From Spirogloea muscicola (Eukaryota > Streptophyta > Zygnematophyceae > Spirogloeales > Spirogloeaceae), in the NCBI GenBank assembly GCA_009602725.1, contig WELB01000226.1, positions 143,181-181,688 of the forward strand: a stretch of DNA of 38,508 nt, given 5' to 3'. The position numbers and the translations under genes are program-made. Positions 11,801 through 36,071 of this stretch are shown here, in pieces (position 1 is the stretch's first letter; each line of letters starts with the position of its first letter). The notes beneath the pieces were generated by a model that was not told where the DNA came from, did not search any database, and saw nothing but the letters and a program-made list of their open reading frames with translations.

Positions 11801-13532
11801 AGTGAGAAGGATAAGACATACGATCTAGACTTCAAGACCGAGGTAAAATCTTGCCTCCATTATTGTTCACCTGTTAGTTGCAGGTCTGTCGTGCAGAGAC
11901 TGCCTTGTTGGCAGAAATTCAACTAGGAGTTCCAGTTGGTGCTCCTTGCTGCATAGGATACTGCTTCCTGTATAACATTGCATAAGAAGTCTGCGTTGAA
12001 GTAAACACAGCCTACTCTGTCTGACAGGGCAATGATGGGAGCAGCAAGCTGAGCGGGGACAAGATAATTGAGCTCTACAAGTCGTTCGTGGACAACTATC
12101 CCATTGTGTCAATTGAAGATCCATTCGATCAGGACGATTGGGAACACTACCCAAAGTTCTGTGCAGCAATTGGCGAGAAAGTCCAAATCGTGGGTGACGA
12201 TCTTCTTGTCACGAATGTCACAGTAAGTGACCTCTGACTCTCAAGCTAACCAGGCGGTTGTGGGAGCTGGCGCTGTTTATTGTGGTGTCAGGTGTTCTGA
12301 TGGACTTTGCTCATTACGAGTCTGTCAATACATCTCACCTCTGGCGAACAGACCCATTGAGCATCCTAGCAGATGTGGCTCAGTCTGAGAGCGTGTATGC
12401 ATGAGGTTGTCAGATACCATGCCTGTATTGTGGTCCTGTACATGTACGATACAAGTGCCAGCTGCTCAGTATAGCTGCTCAGTATTCAGTAAGCAGCTCT
12501 GCATTTGTCTGCAGAGAGTGTCAAAGGCCATCAAGGAGAAATCATGCAACGCTCTCCTTCTCAAGGTCAACCAGATTGGCAGTGTCACCGAGTCAATTGA
12601 TGCAGTCAAGATGTCAAAGCAGGCTGGTTGGGGAGTGATGACCTCTCATCGAAGGTATTTCGGTCTTTGAAGTTACTCAACACAGCTCGAAGTGGTATGC
12701 TACAAGGGTAGTGGTCAGAAGTCGTTCTCGAAGCTGAATAACGGAGAAAAGTTGCTGCAGTAGTAGGGAAGGTGTTTGCATGCATCCATGTTTGAAGTAA
12801 TTGGCAACAGCCAGCAAACCAACATGCCGTTCAACACCTGAGGCGAGGTTGATGTTGTTGTCTCACATGGTTTAACTGCCTGGACTGACAAGATAATTGT
12901 GGCATTCATTCTCTGCCTTGCTCTTGCCAGCGGCGAGACAGAAGATACCTTCATTGCTGACTTGGCGGTTGGACTTGCCACGGTAAGTCTGATAATGTTC
13001 TGCTCAAAGTCGTAGGTCAAGCATGTGACTTATCAGGCGAGAGTGGACATGGCACAGCTGGAGATGACTTGTGTGTCAATCGATGCTGCTACTGCCTGCA
13101 AGATCTGTACAATTCCTGGTGGTGCTAACAGCAGTGATTTGAGAAGGAGATGGAAGCTTCGGGAGTACAAGTTTGGCTTGCGCAATCATACAACAATGAC
13201 AGTAGCTCTTGCGAGGTGCAGGGTCAGATCAAGACAGGGGCGCCCTGCAGGTCTGAGCGCCTGGCTAAGTATAATCAGGTGAGGCAAGATATGTCGTGCT
13301 CAAGGAGGGAGCTTGACTTGCCTAGGCCTTGCTGCTAACTGAAGTCTTAGCTTGCCATTGTGCTCCTGCCTGGGACTGCCTGCTTGTAGCATGCTGGGTT
13401 GCATATCTGCATATTGACGTGCAGCATACGCAAACTGGGATTTTTTGGCAGCTGTTGCGGATCGAAGAGGAGCTGGGGTCAGCCGCTGAGTATGCTGGAG
13501 CTGCGTTCCGCATCCCTTGCGAGCCATATTGA
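8849..13532 (+). CDS. ENO: Enolase (2-phospho-D-glycerate hydro-lyase)
   Basis: Complete, 16 exons, 447 residues: 8849-8920, 9085-9148, 9255-9319, 9469-9516, 9785-9871, 10164-10244, 10573-10674, 10819-10899, 11160-11234, 11510-11572, 11762-11842, 12028-12222, 12515-12654, 12931-12982, 13222-13278 and 13452-13532. All junctions keep phase. It converts 2-phosphoglycerate to phosphoenolpyruvate. Visible landmarks are [33 protein letters not shown] (catalytic Glu about 217), metal ligands in GMDVAAS (Asp252), SIEDPF (Glu303) and VGDDLL (Asp330), the catalytic Lys of [10 protein letters not shown] (about 355), and SHRSGE (about 382-387). The pentapeptide EWGWC (105-109) is the insert typical of plant and apicomplexan enolases. 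No transit peptide precedes the domain, so it is probably cytosolic. The start is fixed by family length and a Kozak-like context. Confidence 0.98.
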
Positions 13533-14301
13533 GGGGCCTTCTGCTGGGATGACAAGCATGAACGAGCTCTTAGAGGTTCGTGGAGATCTGCGTATGGGGT
13601 GGTGTAGGGAGGAGCCAATGTTGGTCAACAAAGACTGCTAGGCTTCCAAACCTTTGTGGGATTAGCCTCGTGGCAACCATCGCTTGGATATCTGTCAAAG
13701 TTGCGGTTAAAGTCTTGGAGAAAGTCTAGTTCTGGGATTCTGGGACACTTCAGAGACGATTGGCCTGCTGAGGTATATTACAGAGATGAGTGTTGCTTGA
13801 GGATTGAGCGCTCTATTTCCCCATTCATTACTGAACAACCAGCTGGGTGTGAAGCGGATGTGAAGCTCACTTGCCTTCCTTCATGGCATTCGCCTCTGTC
13901 TTGCGGGCAGGTAGCTTAGGCATTGCCTTGCTTTCTGGATATGAGCCAATGCTACAGCCTCAGCTTCAGCAGAGACCATCCTTCTTTATGCCCTTTGCGT
14001 CTGACTTGTAGTTCTAACTTCAAGGAGCCTGTATGCCGCTTGGAACAACCTTACGGAGAGAAGGTCTCTTACAGAGGCTCTTCCAGAGGACTTGCAATCT
14101 TGCCCCTTGGGATACAATTGGTGAAAGAAGTTAGTAAAGCCTTGAGACCAAAAGAATAGGTGCTTAAGCATTGTGCCTCTAAGAACAAATTATTTTACTA
14201 TTTATTTAGTGTTTTTTGCCAGCAGGTAGGAGGCAGTAGTTGGCCACTCTACTCAAGCACCAAATGTCTGGGACAAAACCAGAACATTGGAACAATCATG
14301 C
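13533..14301. other. Convergent 3' spacer between ENO and UCP3-like gene
   Basis: About 770 bp holding the two 3' UTRs. The base composition is mixed and frames are short. An AT-rich stretch occurs near 14190-14220. I see no gene, RNA or repeat here. Confidence 0.6.
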
Positions 14302-16361
14302 TCAGAACGAGGACAGGCCTGAGAGCTTGCGCATCTCCTCATAAGAGACCCAGAACACGAATTGCCACGGGCCCAAGCGAGCCCAGGTTGGAAAGAACCC
14401 CTGCATAAGGCCGCAATGTACACCTCGTGAAGAGAGCATACCAGTGGTAAGTTGCAGGCAAGTCAAAGTCCACTGCAAAGCTAATGAGCAGAGGTTGAGT
14501 AGCAGCTGAGAAGCTTCTGCGCCCTTGCAGCACAGCAGATCTTTCCAGTCACAGGACTGCAGAACCAGATGCAGTCGCGAACGTGGAACCAGGTACAGAG
14601 AACTGGGCCTGATTAGCACAGAATTCCCTGTAGGGACGCTTCAGACATCCAGTGTGCCACTGCTAAGCTGCAAAGGCATGACACGCCCGTTGGTCGCAAA
14701 CTGCACTTGGTCCTATGCACATGGAGGGACTCTTTGACTACCTTCCAAAGAGCGAAGAAGCCCTCTGCCCTGACAGTCTTCATGAGACAATCGATGGAGC
14801 TGCGATACATTGGCGCACCCTCAGCGGGACCCTTGGCGGCTTGATTCATCATCCGAGTCTTGACGACATCTGAGCAACGCGAGCACGATGAGATGCAATC
14901 AAATTTGGCCAATCCAGTTGTCGCTAACAAAGGAGCAAAACAGAAAGACTCTTCCAGTAGAGGGCGATGGCTTCCATCGGCAGGCAGAAAAGAGAATGAA
15001 AAAGGTAGGAGCGGAGCAAGACCTCAGACCCGGATCGTAGATCAACACAGAGGCAAAGGCGAGGAGAGGCGCGGCATGCACCCGCTGGGCAGCTGAGCGT
15101 GGTGGCGCACAACCCGGACATGACCGAGGCGGCGGTGTGGGCGAAGATGTTGTCTTGCAAGAGGCCGCTCCGAATAACCGACTGCTTGGCCTGGTCGTAG
15201 CAGGCAAGCTCGCCCATGTTCACCAGGAATGCCCGCTGCGCATTGGGCCCCACACCTCGGTACAAGCCTGTCCACATGGGCGAACCTTGTCATATGCAGG
15301 TTGTGTAGCCTAGAGAAGGCAACATGAAGCTGCTCTACCAGGCTGCCGACAGCTCCTCCTACAAGGCCTGCAGAGTCGAGCGCAAACGACCTGGTGCTCG
15401 AGGCAAAGCTGAATCAGCGAACCCTCAGTTTCATACAGCAGATCTCGCTGAGGTCCCCCATTATAGGGATGTGCAGGCGGCTCACCTCTCACGCCCTCGG
15501 CTTTGACAATCTTGGTAAAGGCGTCAACGATGGAGGTATATCTCGGTGCCTGCCCGGCAACCAGCAGGCGCCCGTCCGCCTGCATGCGCACCTTGACCAG
15601 GTCCGCGGGGCTCGCCACGACCTGGGTGCAGCCAAGGAGGCACCGGCAAGTCTGGCTGCAGCTCCTGAGGCGTGGTTGAGATCGAGGGGGCCGCCATATA
15701 TGGCGGGCCTGGACAATCCCAGCAAGGCAGATGGCTCTGCTTTGAGCAGGTCGACGGACCTGACCAATGACGCCCGCCGCGCCCCCAACGAGGGCTTTGC
15801 CGGCGACGCCGAGGTCCTTGTGGCCTTGCTGCGCCTGCAGGCTGTTCCTGAGCTGCGGCGGCGGCGGCGGCGGCGGAGGGGGTTGGTCGGGGGCTTGCTC
15901 GCCTGGCGGCCCGCACGGGAGCCAGGGCTGCCCGTCAGAGGCCGCCGCTGCTGTGCCAGCGCGCCCTGCACAGCCTCCGCCGCCAGTGCCGGCGCTCGGT
16001 GGCGGCGGCGGCGGCAGCCGGTGCCGGACCTGCTCGTAGACGACGATGCGGATGGAGGTGTAGAAGACATGGCGCGCGAGCGCGGGCGTGAGGCCGCGGT
16101 AGAGCCCCGCCACGCCCTCCTCGCGCACGATGCGCGCCGCTGTGCCCACTGCGCCGCGCTTCTGCCCCTGCCGCCTCAGGCGAGCACGTCAGCGTCTGAG
16201 GCGGCGGCGGCGGTGGCGGCGGCGGCGGCGGCGGCGGACCTGGAGGAGACCGCCCTCGCCCTGCAGCTGCAGGCGCGTCTTGGTGGTGTCGATGGGGAAC
16301 GTGGCGCACTCGGCGACCACCGCCGACGCCGACGTCAGCGCTAGGCGCAGCGCCAGACGCT

Positions 16362-16393
<32 letters not shown>

Positions 16394-16394
16394 T
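14302..16394 (-). CDS. UCP3: Mitochondrial carrier, plant uncoupling protein 3 (PUMP3) type; 5' end in gap
   Basis: Exons on the minus strand: (gap)16394-16240, 16167-15760, 15621-15486, 15285-15082, 14869-14742 and 14400-14302 (stop TGA). All three mitochondrial-carrier signatures are seen: FPIDTTKTRLQLQG, SPADLVKVRMQADG and CPADVVKTRMMNQ. Others are GLYRGLTPALARHVFYTSIRI, NAQRAFLVNMGELACYDQAK and the C-terminal GFFPTWARLGPWQFVFWVSY. These match plant UCP3/PUMP3, an inner-membrane carrier of the UCP and dicarboxylate group. The transported substrate cannot be read from sequence. Exon 15285-15082 starts at an AAG acceptor and adds Ser-Pro relative to relatives. Exon 16167-15760 carries a Pro/Gly/Ala-rich insert of roughly 80 residues between TM2 and TM3; part of it could be an unspliced intron. 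The visible N-terminus is a poly-Pro run from CGG repeats, and the start codon is not visible. Confidence 0.93.
16201..16238. repeat. CGG microsatellite in UCP3-like intron 1
   Basis: Near-continuous CGG/CGGTGG triplets inside the intron between the first two visible UCP3 exons. The adjoining donor reads CTCCAG/gtccgcc on the minus strand. Confidence 0.8.
16363..16394. repeat. CGG microsatellite at the edge of the assembly gap
   Basis: About ten CGG units run directly into the N block. The repeat and GC richness probably caused the gap. On the minus strand it reads as poly-Pro in frame with the UCP3-like protein. Confidence 0.9.
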
Positions 16395-17280
16395 NNNNNN
16401 NNNNNNNNNNNNNNNNNNNNNNNNNNNNNNNNNNNNNNNNNNNNNNNNNNNNNNNNNNNNNNNNNNNNNNNNNNNNNNNNNNNNNNNNNNNNNNNNNNNN
16501 NNNNNNNNNNNNNNNNNNNNNNNNNNNNNNNNNNNNNNNNNNNNNNNNNNNNNNNNNNNNNNNNNNNNNNNNNNNNNNNNNNNNNNNNNNNNNNNNNNNN
16601 NNNNNNNNNNNNNNNNNNNNNNNNNNNNNNNNNNNNNNNNNNNNNNNNNNNNNNNNNNNNNNNNNNNNNNNNNNNNNNNNNNNNNNNNNNNNNNNNNNNN
16701 NNNNNNNNNNNNNNNNNNNNNNNNNNNNNNNNNNNNNNNNNNNNNNNNNNNNNNNNNNNNNNNNNNNNNNNNNNNNNNNNNNNNNNNNNNNNNNNNNNNN
16801 NNNNNNNNNNNNNNNNNNNNNNNNNNNNNNNNNNNNNNNNNNNNNNNNNNNNNNNNNNNNNNNNNNNNNNNNNNNNNNNNNNNNNNNNNNNNNNNNNNNN
16901 NNNNNNNNNNNNNNNNNNNNNNNNNNNNNNNNNNNNNNNNNNNNNNNNNNNNNNNNNNNNNNNNNNNNNNNNNNNNNNNNNNNNNNNNNNNNNNNNNNNN
17001 NNNNNNNNNNNNNNNNNNNNNNNNNNNNNNNNNNNNNNNNNNNNNNNNNNNNNNNNNNNNNNNNNNNNNNNNNNNNNNNNNNNNNNNNNNNNNNNNNNNN
17101 NNNNNNNNNNNNNNNNNNNNNNNNNNNNNNNNNNNNNNNNNNNNNNNNNNNNNNNNNNNNNNNNNNNNNNNNNNNNNNNNNNNNNNNNNNNNNNNNNNNN
17201 NNNNNNNNNNNNNNNNNNNNNNNNNNNNNNNNNNNNNNNNNNNNNNNNNNNNNNNNNNNNNNNNNNNNNNNNNNNNNNNN
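16395..17280. other. Assembly gap (886 N)
   Basis: Unread bases separate the 5' ends of two divergent genes, the UCP3-like carrier and the BCHB-like protein. Long reading frames that cross it are artefacts of the N block. Confidence 0.99.
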
Positions 17281-17281
17281 C

Positions 17282-32437
<15,156 letters not shown>

Positions 32438-33840
32438 CCCTAATCAGTGTACAAAATTATGGAAAGCCATGTGGTGCTTCAATTTCATTCATGACCAAAG
32501 ATGTGATGGCACCAATGGTACGCACCTCTCGGAAGCTCTTGGAATTGGCCCAAAATTGGCGTAAGCTTTATCTGTTTTGTTGTCATGGTAGTGGTGTTGT
32601 TGACTGGTTGTATGTTCCTCCTTTGCTCAAGTCTGCCTGTCAAAGACTGCTATGTACTTCCGAGTCTGGCTTGAGATTGTCTTCGTGCAATGACTCCATG
32701 TGATTTTCTGATAGCAGCGGTGCAGCAGAGCGATGGATGGCCAACCCATGTTCGTGAATGCTGTAAGTTGATGAAGACAGAATAGGCAGCTGCTTTGTCA
32801 CCATAGCTTGATTCCTCTGACTGATGGGTTGCTTGTCACTCATCGTTTTTTGACTGAGTCCGTCATTCCCTTCCCTAAGAAGCCATGACTTTTCATATCA
32901 AGACCTTCACCAAAAGGTGAGCACCACTGCAAGCAATTGCTTGAGGGCGTGTGACTACAAAGGGAAAGGCCAGTTTTGTTACCTATTTGGCCATTGCACA
33001 CCTCTGCAAAGGCATATGATTGCACCGAGCTGACTCAGCTTTGAGTCATGCATTACATGCATTACATTTACTGTTGGAATTTTTGCGCAGTCTTCTCTTT
33101 CTCTTGTACCCTTGTCAACACCATCCGGTCTCAAATAGCATGGCAAAGTGAAGCAAGCGTTGCCAGCATATAATGGCTAACCAGATTATTGCCTCAAGAG
33201 ACCGCATCACCAGCAAGGAGCAGTCCTTGCTGACTGACCCAGCCACGGGGATCATACCTGCTGAGTACTTTCAAAAAGGGAAAGCTTGGTAACTGGTATT
33301 TGCCCTGTAAGAGCAATCTATACAACATGCATGGTCTGCAGCAATTTGCTGCTGCGCATGTGACCGAGTGGCATAGGAGTAAATGGTGCTCGGACTGAGT
33401 GGTCGACGTCTATTTAAATCGTGTTCAAATAGCCTTCAAACACTCAAGCTCTTGCAAAGGGGGCAAGATTGTAAATTTGCATAGCCTGAAAAGAATGGAC
33501 AACGTCCACAGGAAAGGGAAAGTGGTAACAATACAGCAGTCCTATGTCCTCCCAAGCAAGGACTGTGTATTGAGTGATGGAGATACGGAGGACAAGGAGG
33601 ACACGGCTGATTGGCTGGACACCATAGTTGTTGTGCAGCTCCTTTTTCACTCACTAGTGAGCTCCTCTGCACATACACAGTCTCCCCTTTGAGAGGTCTG
33701 TAGCCAAGAATTTGGTAGTCAGTAGCGAGATTCTTGTATGAGGTAGACGAGATTACAGCACTGAGAATACTGGAAAAGCGGCATGTAGAGCAGTAACATC
33801 GTCGAATACAGCTCTGAGACTTTGAGCTCAGGCGTGCTAT
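32438..33840. other. Spacer downstream of BCHB
   Basis: About 1.4 kb, AT-richer than the exons. It holds the BCHB 3' UTR. Frames at 33399-33692 (+) and several short minus frames were examined. None shows family motifs or splice-linked partners. I see no RNA gene. Confidence 0.5.
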
Positions 33841-34298
33841 TCAGCAAAGCCCTGCACTGTTGGGGACTTGGGCAATCACGGACGAGGCTGGTGTTGAGCT
33901 TGGCAGCAAGATTGAGATCCGCACGTCTGCTGTGCTGAGTACAGCGACCAAGGGACGCTTCAGCATAGAAGAAGGAAGAGCTCGCCCATTGAGGATAGGG
34001 GCTGGAACAGCCAGCCCAAAAAAGAATAGACAAAGTACGAGAAGGGAGCCAGCTTCAGCATAGCTATCCACTATGGCTACCATTCTCCTCATAGAGCATG
34101 ACAGCATCAAGCAGCCAATTGTCGGCGTAGCCCCCATCCCTGTGCCAAAAGCCAGAAGAATTTGCTTGCAGATATGACCAGCAAGAGGCACTACACATGC
34201 AAGGCAGTCGAAATGCGAGGACGAGCATGCTGCTCTTGCTGTTGCAGCAGCCTGTAAGCCAAGCGCGAGTCCTTGACATTGTATGCAGAGTTGCAAGC
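33841..34298 (-). pseudogene. Possible PPR-like gene fragment (MRL1-like C-terminal part?)
   Basis: Three minus-strand exons can be joined in phase: 34298-34195, 34139-34081 and 33926-33841 (stop TGA). They read ACNSAYNVKDSRLAYRLLQQQ...RPRIST, then GGYADNWLLDAVMLYEEN, then VRISILLPSSTPASSVIAQV. The spacing of the two helix pairs (about 33-35 residues, Pro near position 14) resembles pentatricopeptide repeats. The last part vaguely resembles the C-terminal region of MRL1, a plastid rbcL mRNA stability factor. I could not find the many upstream repeats or the family's C-terminal domain here, and one intron would be only 55 nt. It may be a gene fragment, a pseudogene or part of a longer gene with unseen exons. 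Type and family are tentative. Confidence 0.3.
33980..34030. repeat. Hairpin repeat, copy 2
   Basis: A block beginning GCTCGCCCATTGAGGATAGG, followed by the hairpin GGGCTGGAACAGCCAGCCC (33999-34017) and an A-run, is almost identical to 36460-36510. It lies in the intron of the PPR-like fragment. Confidence 0.85.
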
Positions 34299-34339
34299 CT
34301 GGAGAAATGAAGCAGATACCTGGAGAAATGAAGCAGGTA
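34298..34339. repeat. 21-bp tandem duplication
   Basis: Two adjacent 21-bp units starting CCTGGAGAAATGAAGCAG (34298-34318 and 34319-34339) differ by one base. On the minus strand each unit carries the same acceptor-like cattt-ctccag, so the duplication doubles the 3' splice site of the PPR-like exon. Confidence 0.85.
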
Positions 34340-34489
34340 CTTGGCAAAAGCGTCGTTGAGACTACAGAGAGAGCGCCAGCTCCTCTGGAGTGATGGGATC
34401 CTGACGTTGCCAGCAGGCGGGCACCTGGCAAGAAGGCCGCTGCCCTGTCGGGACGAGCAGAATCACACGGCCTGCCTTGATGCTGCTCC

Positions 34490-35480
34490 ACAATGGCGGG
34501 TCCTGTTCAGAGCATGCGCACGGGAATCGAGGAACGTGGAGCTGCCAGTGGTTGGACCGAAGCTGCCGGCGGCCATGGGCCCTCCAAGGGCCCTCCAGGC
34601 ATCAAGCACCGGTGAGAAGAGAGCAGGCAGAGTGCAGCCTGCCTCAAGGCAAGGCTGGCCGGCTGAGCTCTGCCCAGAGGTACAGCAAGACCTCCTGGGG
34701 CTCCTCGACCTGGCCTCCCGCCCGCCCGAGCGAGCAGGGCGACCGAGCCCCGGCCGGCATGCTGCGCCGCCGCAGCAGCCTGCGGCATGGCCTTGCCGGC
34801 GCTTGCAGGATGCTGCAGTGCAGCAGGAGGCGATGGGCCGGCAGCGGGGGGCCTCCAGCACCGCGCCCGCCGCCATGGCCTCCGGCNCGCCCGGCGCCGG
34901 CGGGGGCGCCGGGCCGAGGTCCATGGCGGCGCTGGGCTCCATGAAACGGCGATTAGATGGCGTGTACGTCGGACGAGAAGCGCGTCTACGCTCTCGCAGC
35001 CATGGCCGTGCTCTGAAGCGCGCTGGCTCACGTCGCCCACTTGCACGCATGTGTGTGTTTCGTGGCGGAGCGCCCGAGCGGCCGAGTACATGCACAGCAG
35101 GCAAGGACACCCCCCACTTGCTCGCCCCCACTCCTCCCCGAGGCGGCCCCCTGCCCCGACCTCCCTCTGCTTTGCGCCCGCGCTCTGCCACCAGAGAGCG
35201 CAGGGGATGGGTGGCCAGGCTCCCCTGACCTGCGAGCCTTCCGGCACCTGCCGCATTGCGCCAGGCACGTCAGCACTTGCGCTCGATGCGCGTGGCACAG
35301 GAAGGGGAGCCTTTGACAGCTCGTTGCAGACCGCCTGGGACTGTACCGCATCTGGGCCCCCACCTCGGCTTGGCCAGCTTCGCCAGGCCAGCCAGCTCAG
35401 CTCCCGACCCCCAGGTACACCTTGCCTCGAGCAAGGCTCCAGCAGCAGCTCGGGGGGACGCCAGCAGCTGAAAGCTCAAC
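34490..35480. other. GC-rich island, unassigned
   Basis: This is about 1 kb of high GC, like the 5' ends of the identified genes, with an unresolved base at 34887. Long frames exist on both strands. A minus-strand ATG at 34928 sits in a GCCGCCATGG context (MDLGPAPPPAPG...) and a plus-strand ATG lies close by. None matches a known family, so this may be a gene start or promoter, but direction cannot be decided. Confidence 0.4.
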
Positions 35481-35496
35481 CAGCCACATCCTCGCG

Positions 35497-35618
35497 GTCT
35501 CACGGGCTCACGTTCTCACGTTCTCACGATCTCACGATCTCACGTTCTCACGTTCTCACGCCGTCGTGCGGTCGCGTGCTCACGAGCTCAGCTTCTCACG
35601 AACTCACGTTCTCAGCAG
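35497..35618. repeat. 8-bp tandem array, TTCTCACG type
   Basis: Eight consecutive 8-bp units (35497-35560) of form NNCTCACG, mainly TTCTCACG and ATCTCACG, then decayed units to about 35618. The unit length is not a multiple of three, so it is probably not a protein repeat. Confidence 0.9.
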
Positions 35619-36071
35619 ACCTCTCTACCATGGACTAGCACAGCCCGGCCAAAGCAAGTCAGACTGTGCACGCTTGAGTTTAGTTGTCCATTGAGGAATC
35701 TAGATGCATGTAAGCAGAATTGGCTACAGTCTCTCGCCTCTTGCCACTCTCATCACCGAGAGTCCATGTGGAGAGCACAACTGGCTGCACAAGGAACTTG
35801 AGCTTCACAAGATGCAGTTGTTGCCTACCATGCAAATCTGCCAGACCTACTACTGACCTCATACTTTCCCAGAGTTGCACCAAACCAGCAGTCAAGGGTG
35901 CCTGCCAGTCAGCTACTTCAAGCTCGTGCTGTACACACTCACCGCAAGCTCTAGGTACGACTGTGCATGATCCCCCTTTAGGCTGCAACTGATTGTCATG
36001 AAGGAGCTGCCAACAAGCAAGCTGCCATCACGGAGGCCTCAGCTGTGCCTGCTCCCTGCCGCCCTTGCTGC
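35619..36071. other. Spacer downstream of SC35
   Basis: This region lies between the 8-bp array and the SC35 3' end. A 102-residue minus-strand frame (35988-35680, MQPKGGSCTVV...) has donor-like and acceptor-like sites but no recognisable domain. It may be SC35 3' UTR or chance. Confidence 0.4.

Noticed and set aside
33841-34491. 216-residue minus-strand frame as one protein
   Set aside because: The convincing peptide segments switch frame at splice-like sites, so the continuous frame is not the likely product.
34341-35228. 295-residue plus-strand frame in the GC island
   Set aside because: It contains an ambiguous base, has no family signal, and equally long frames exist on the other strand.
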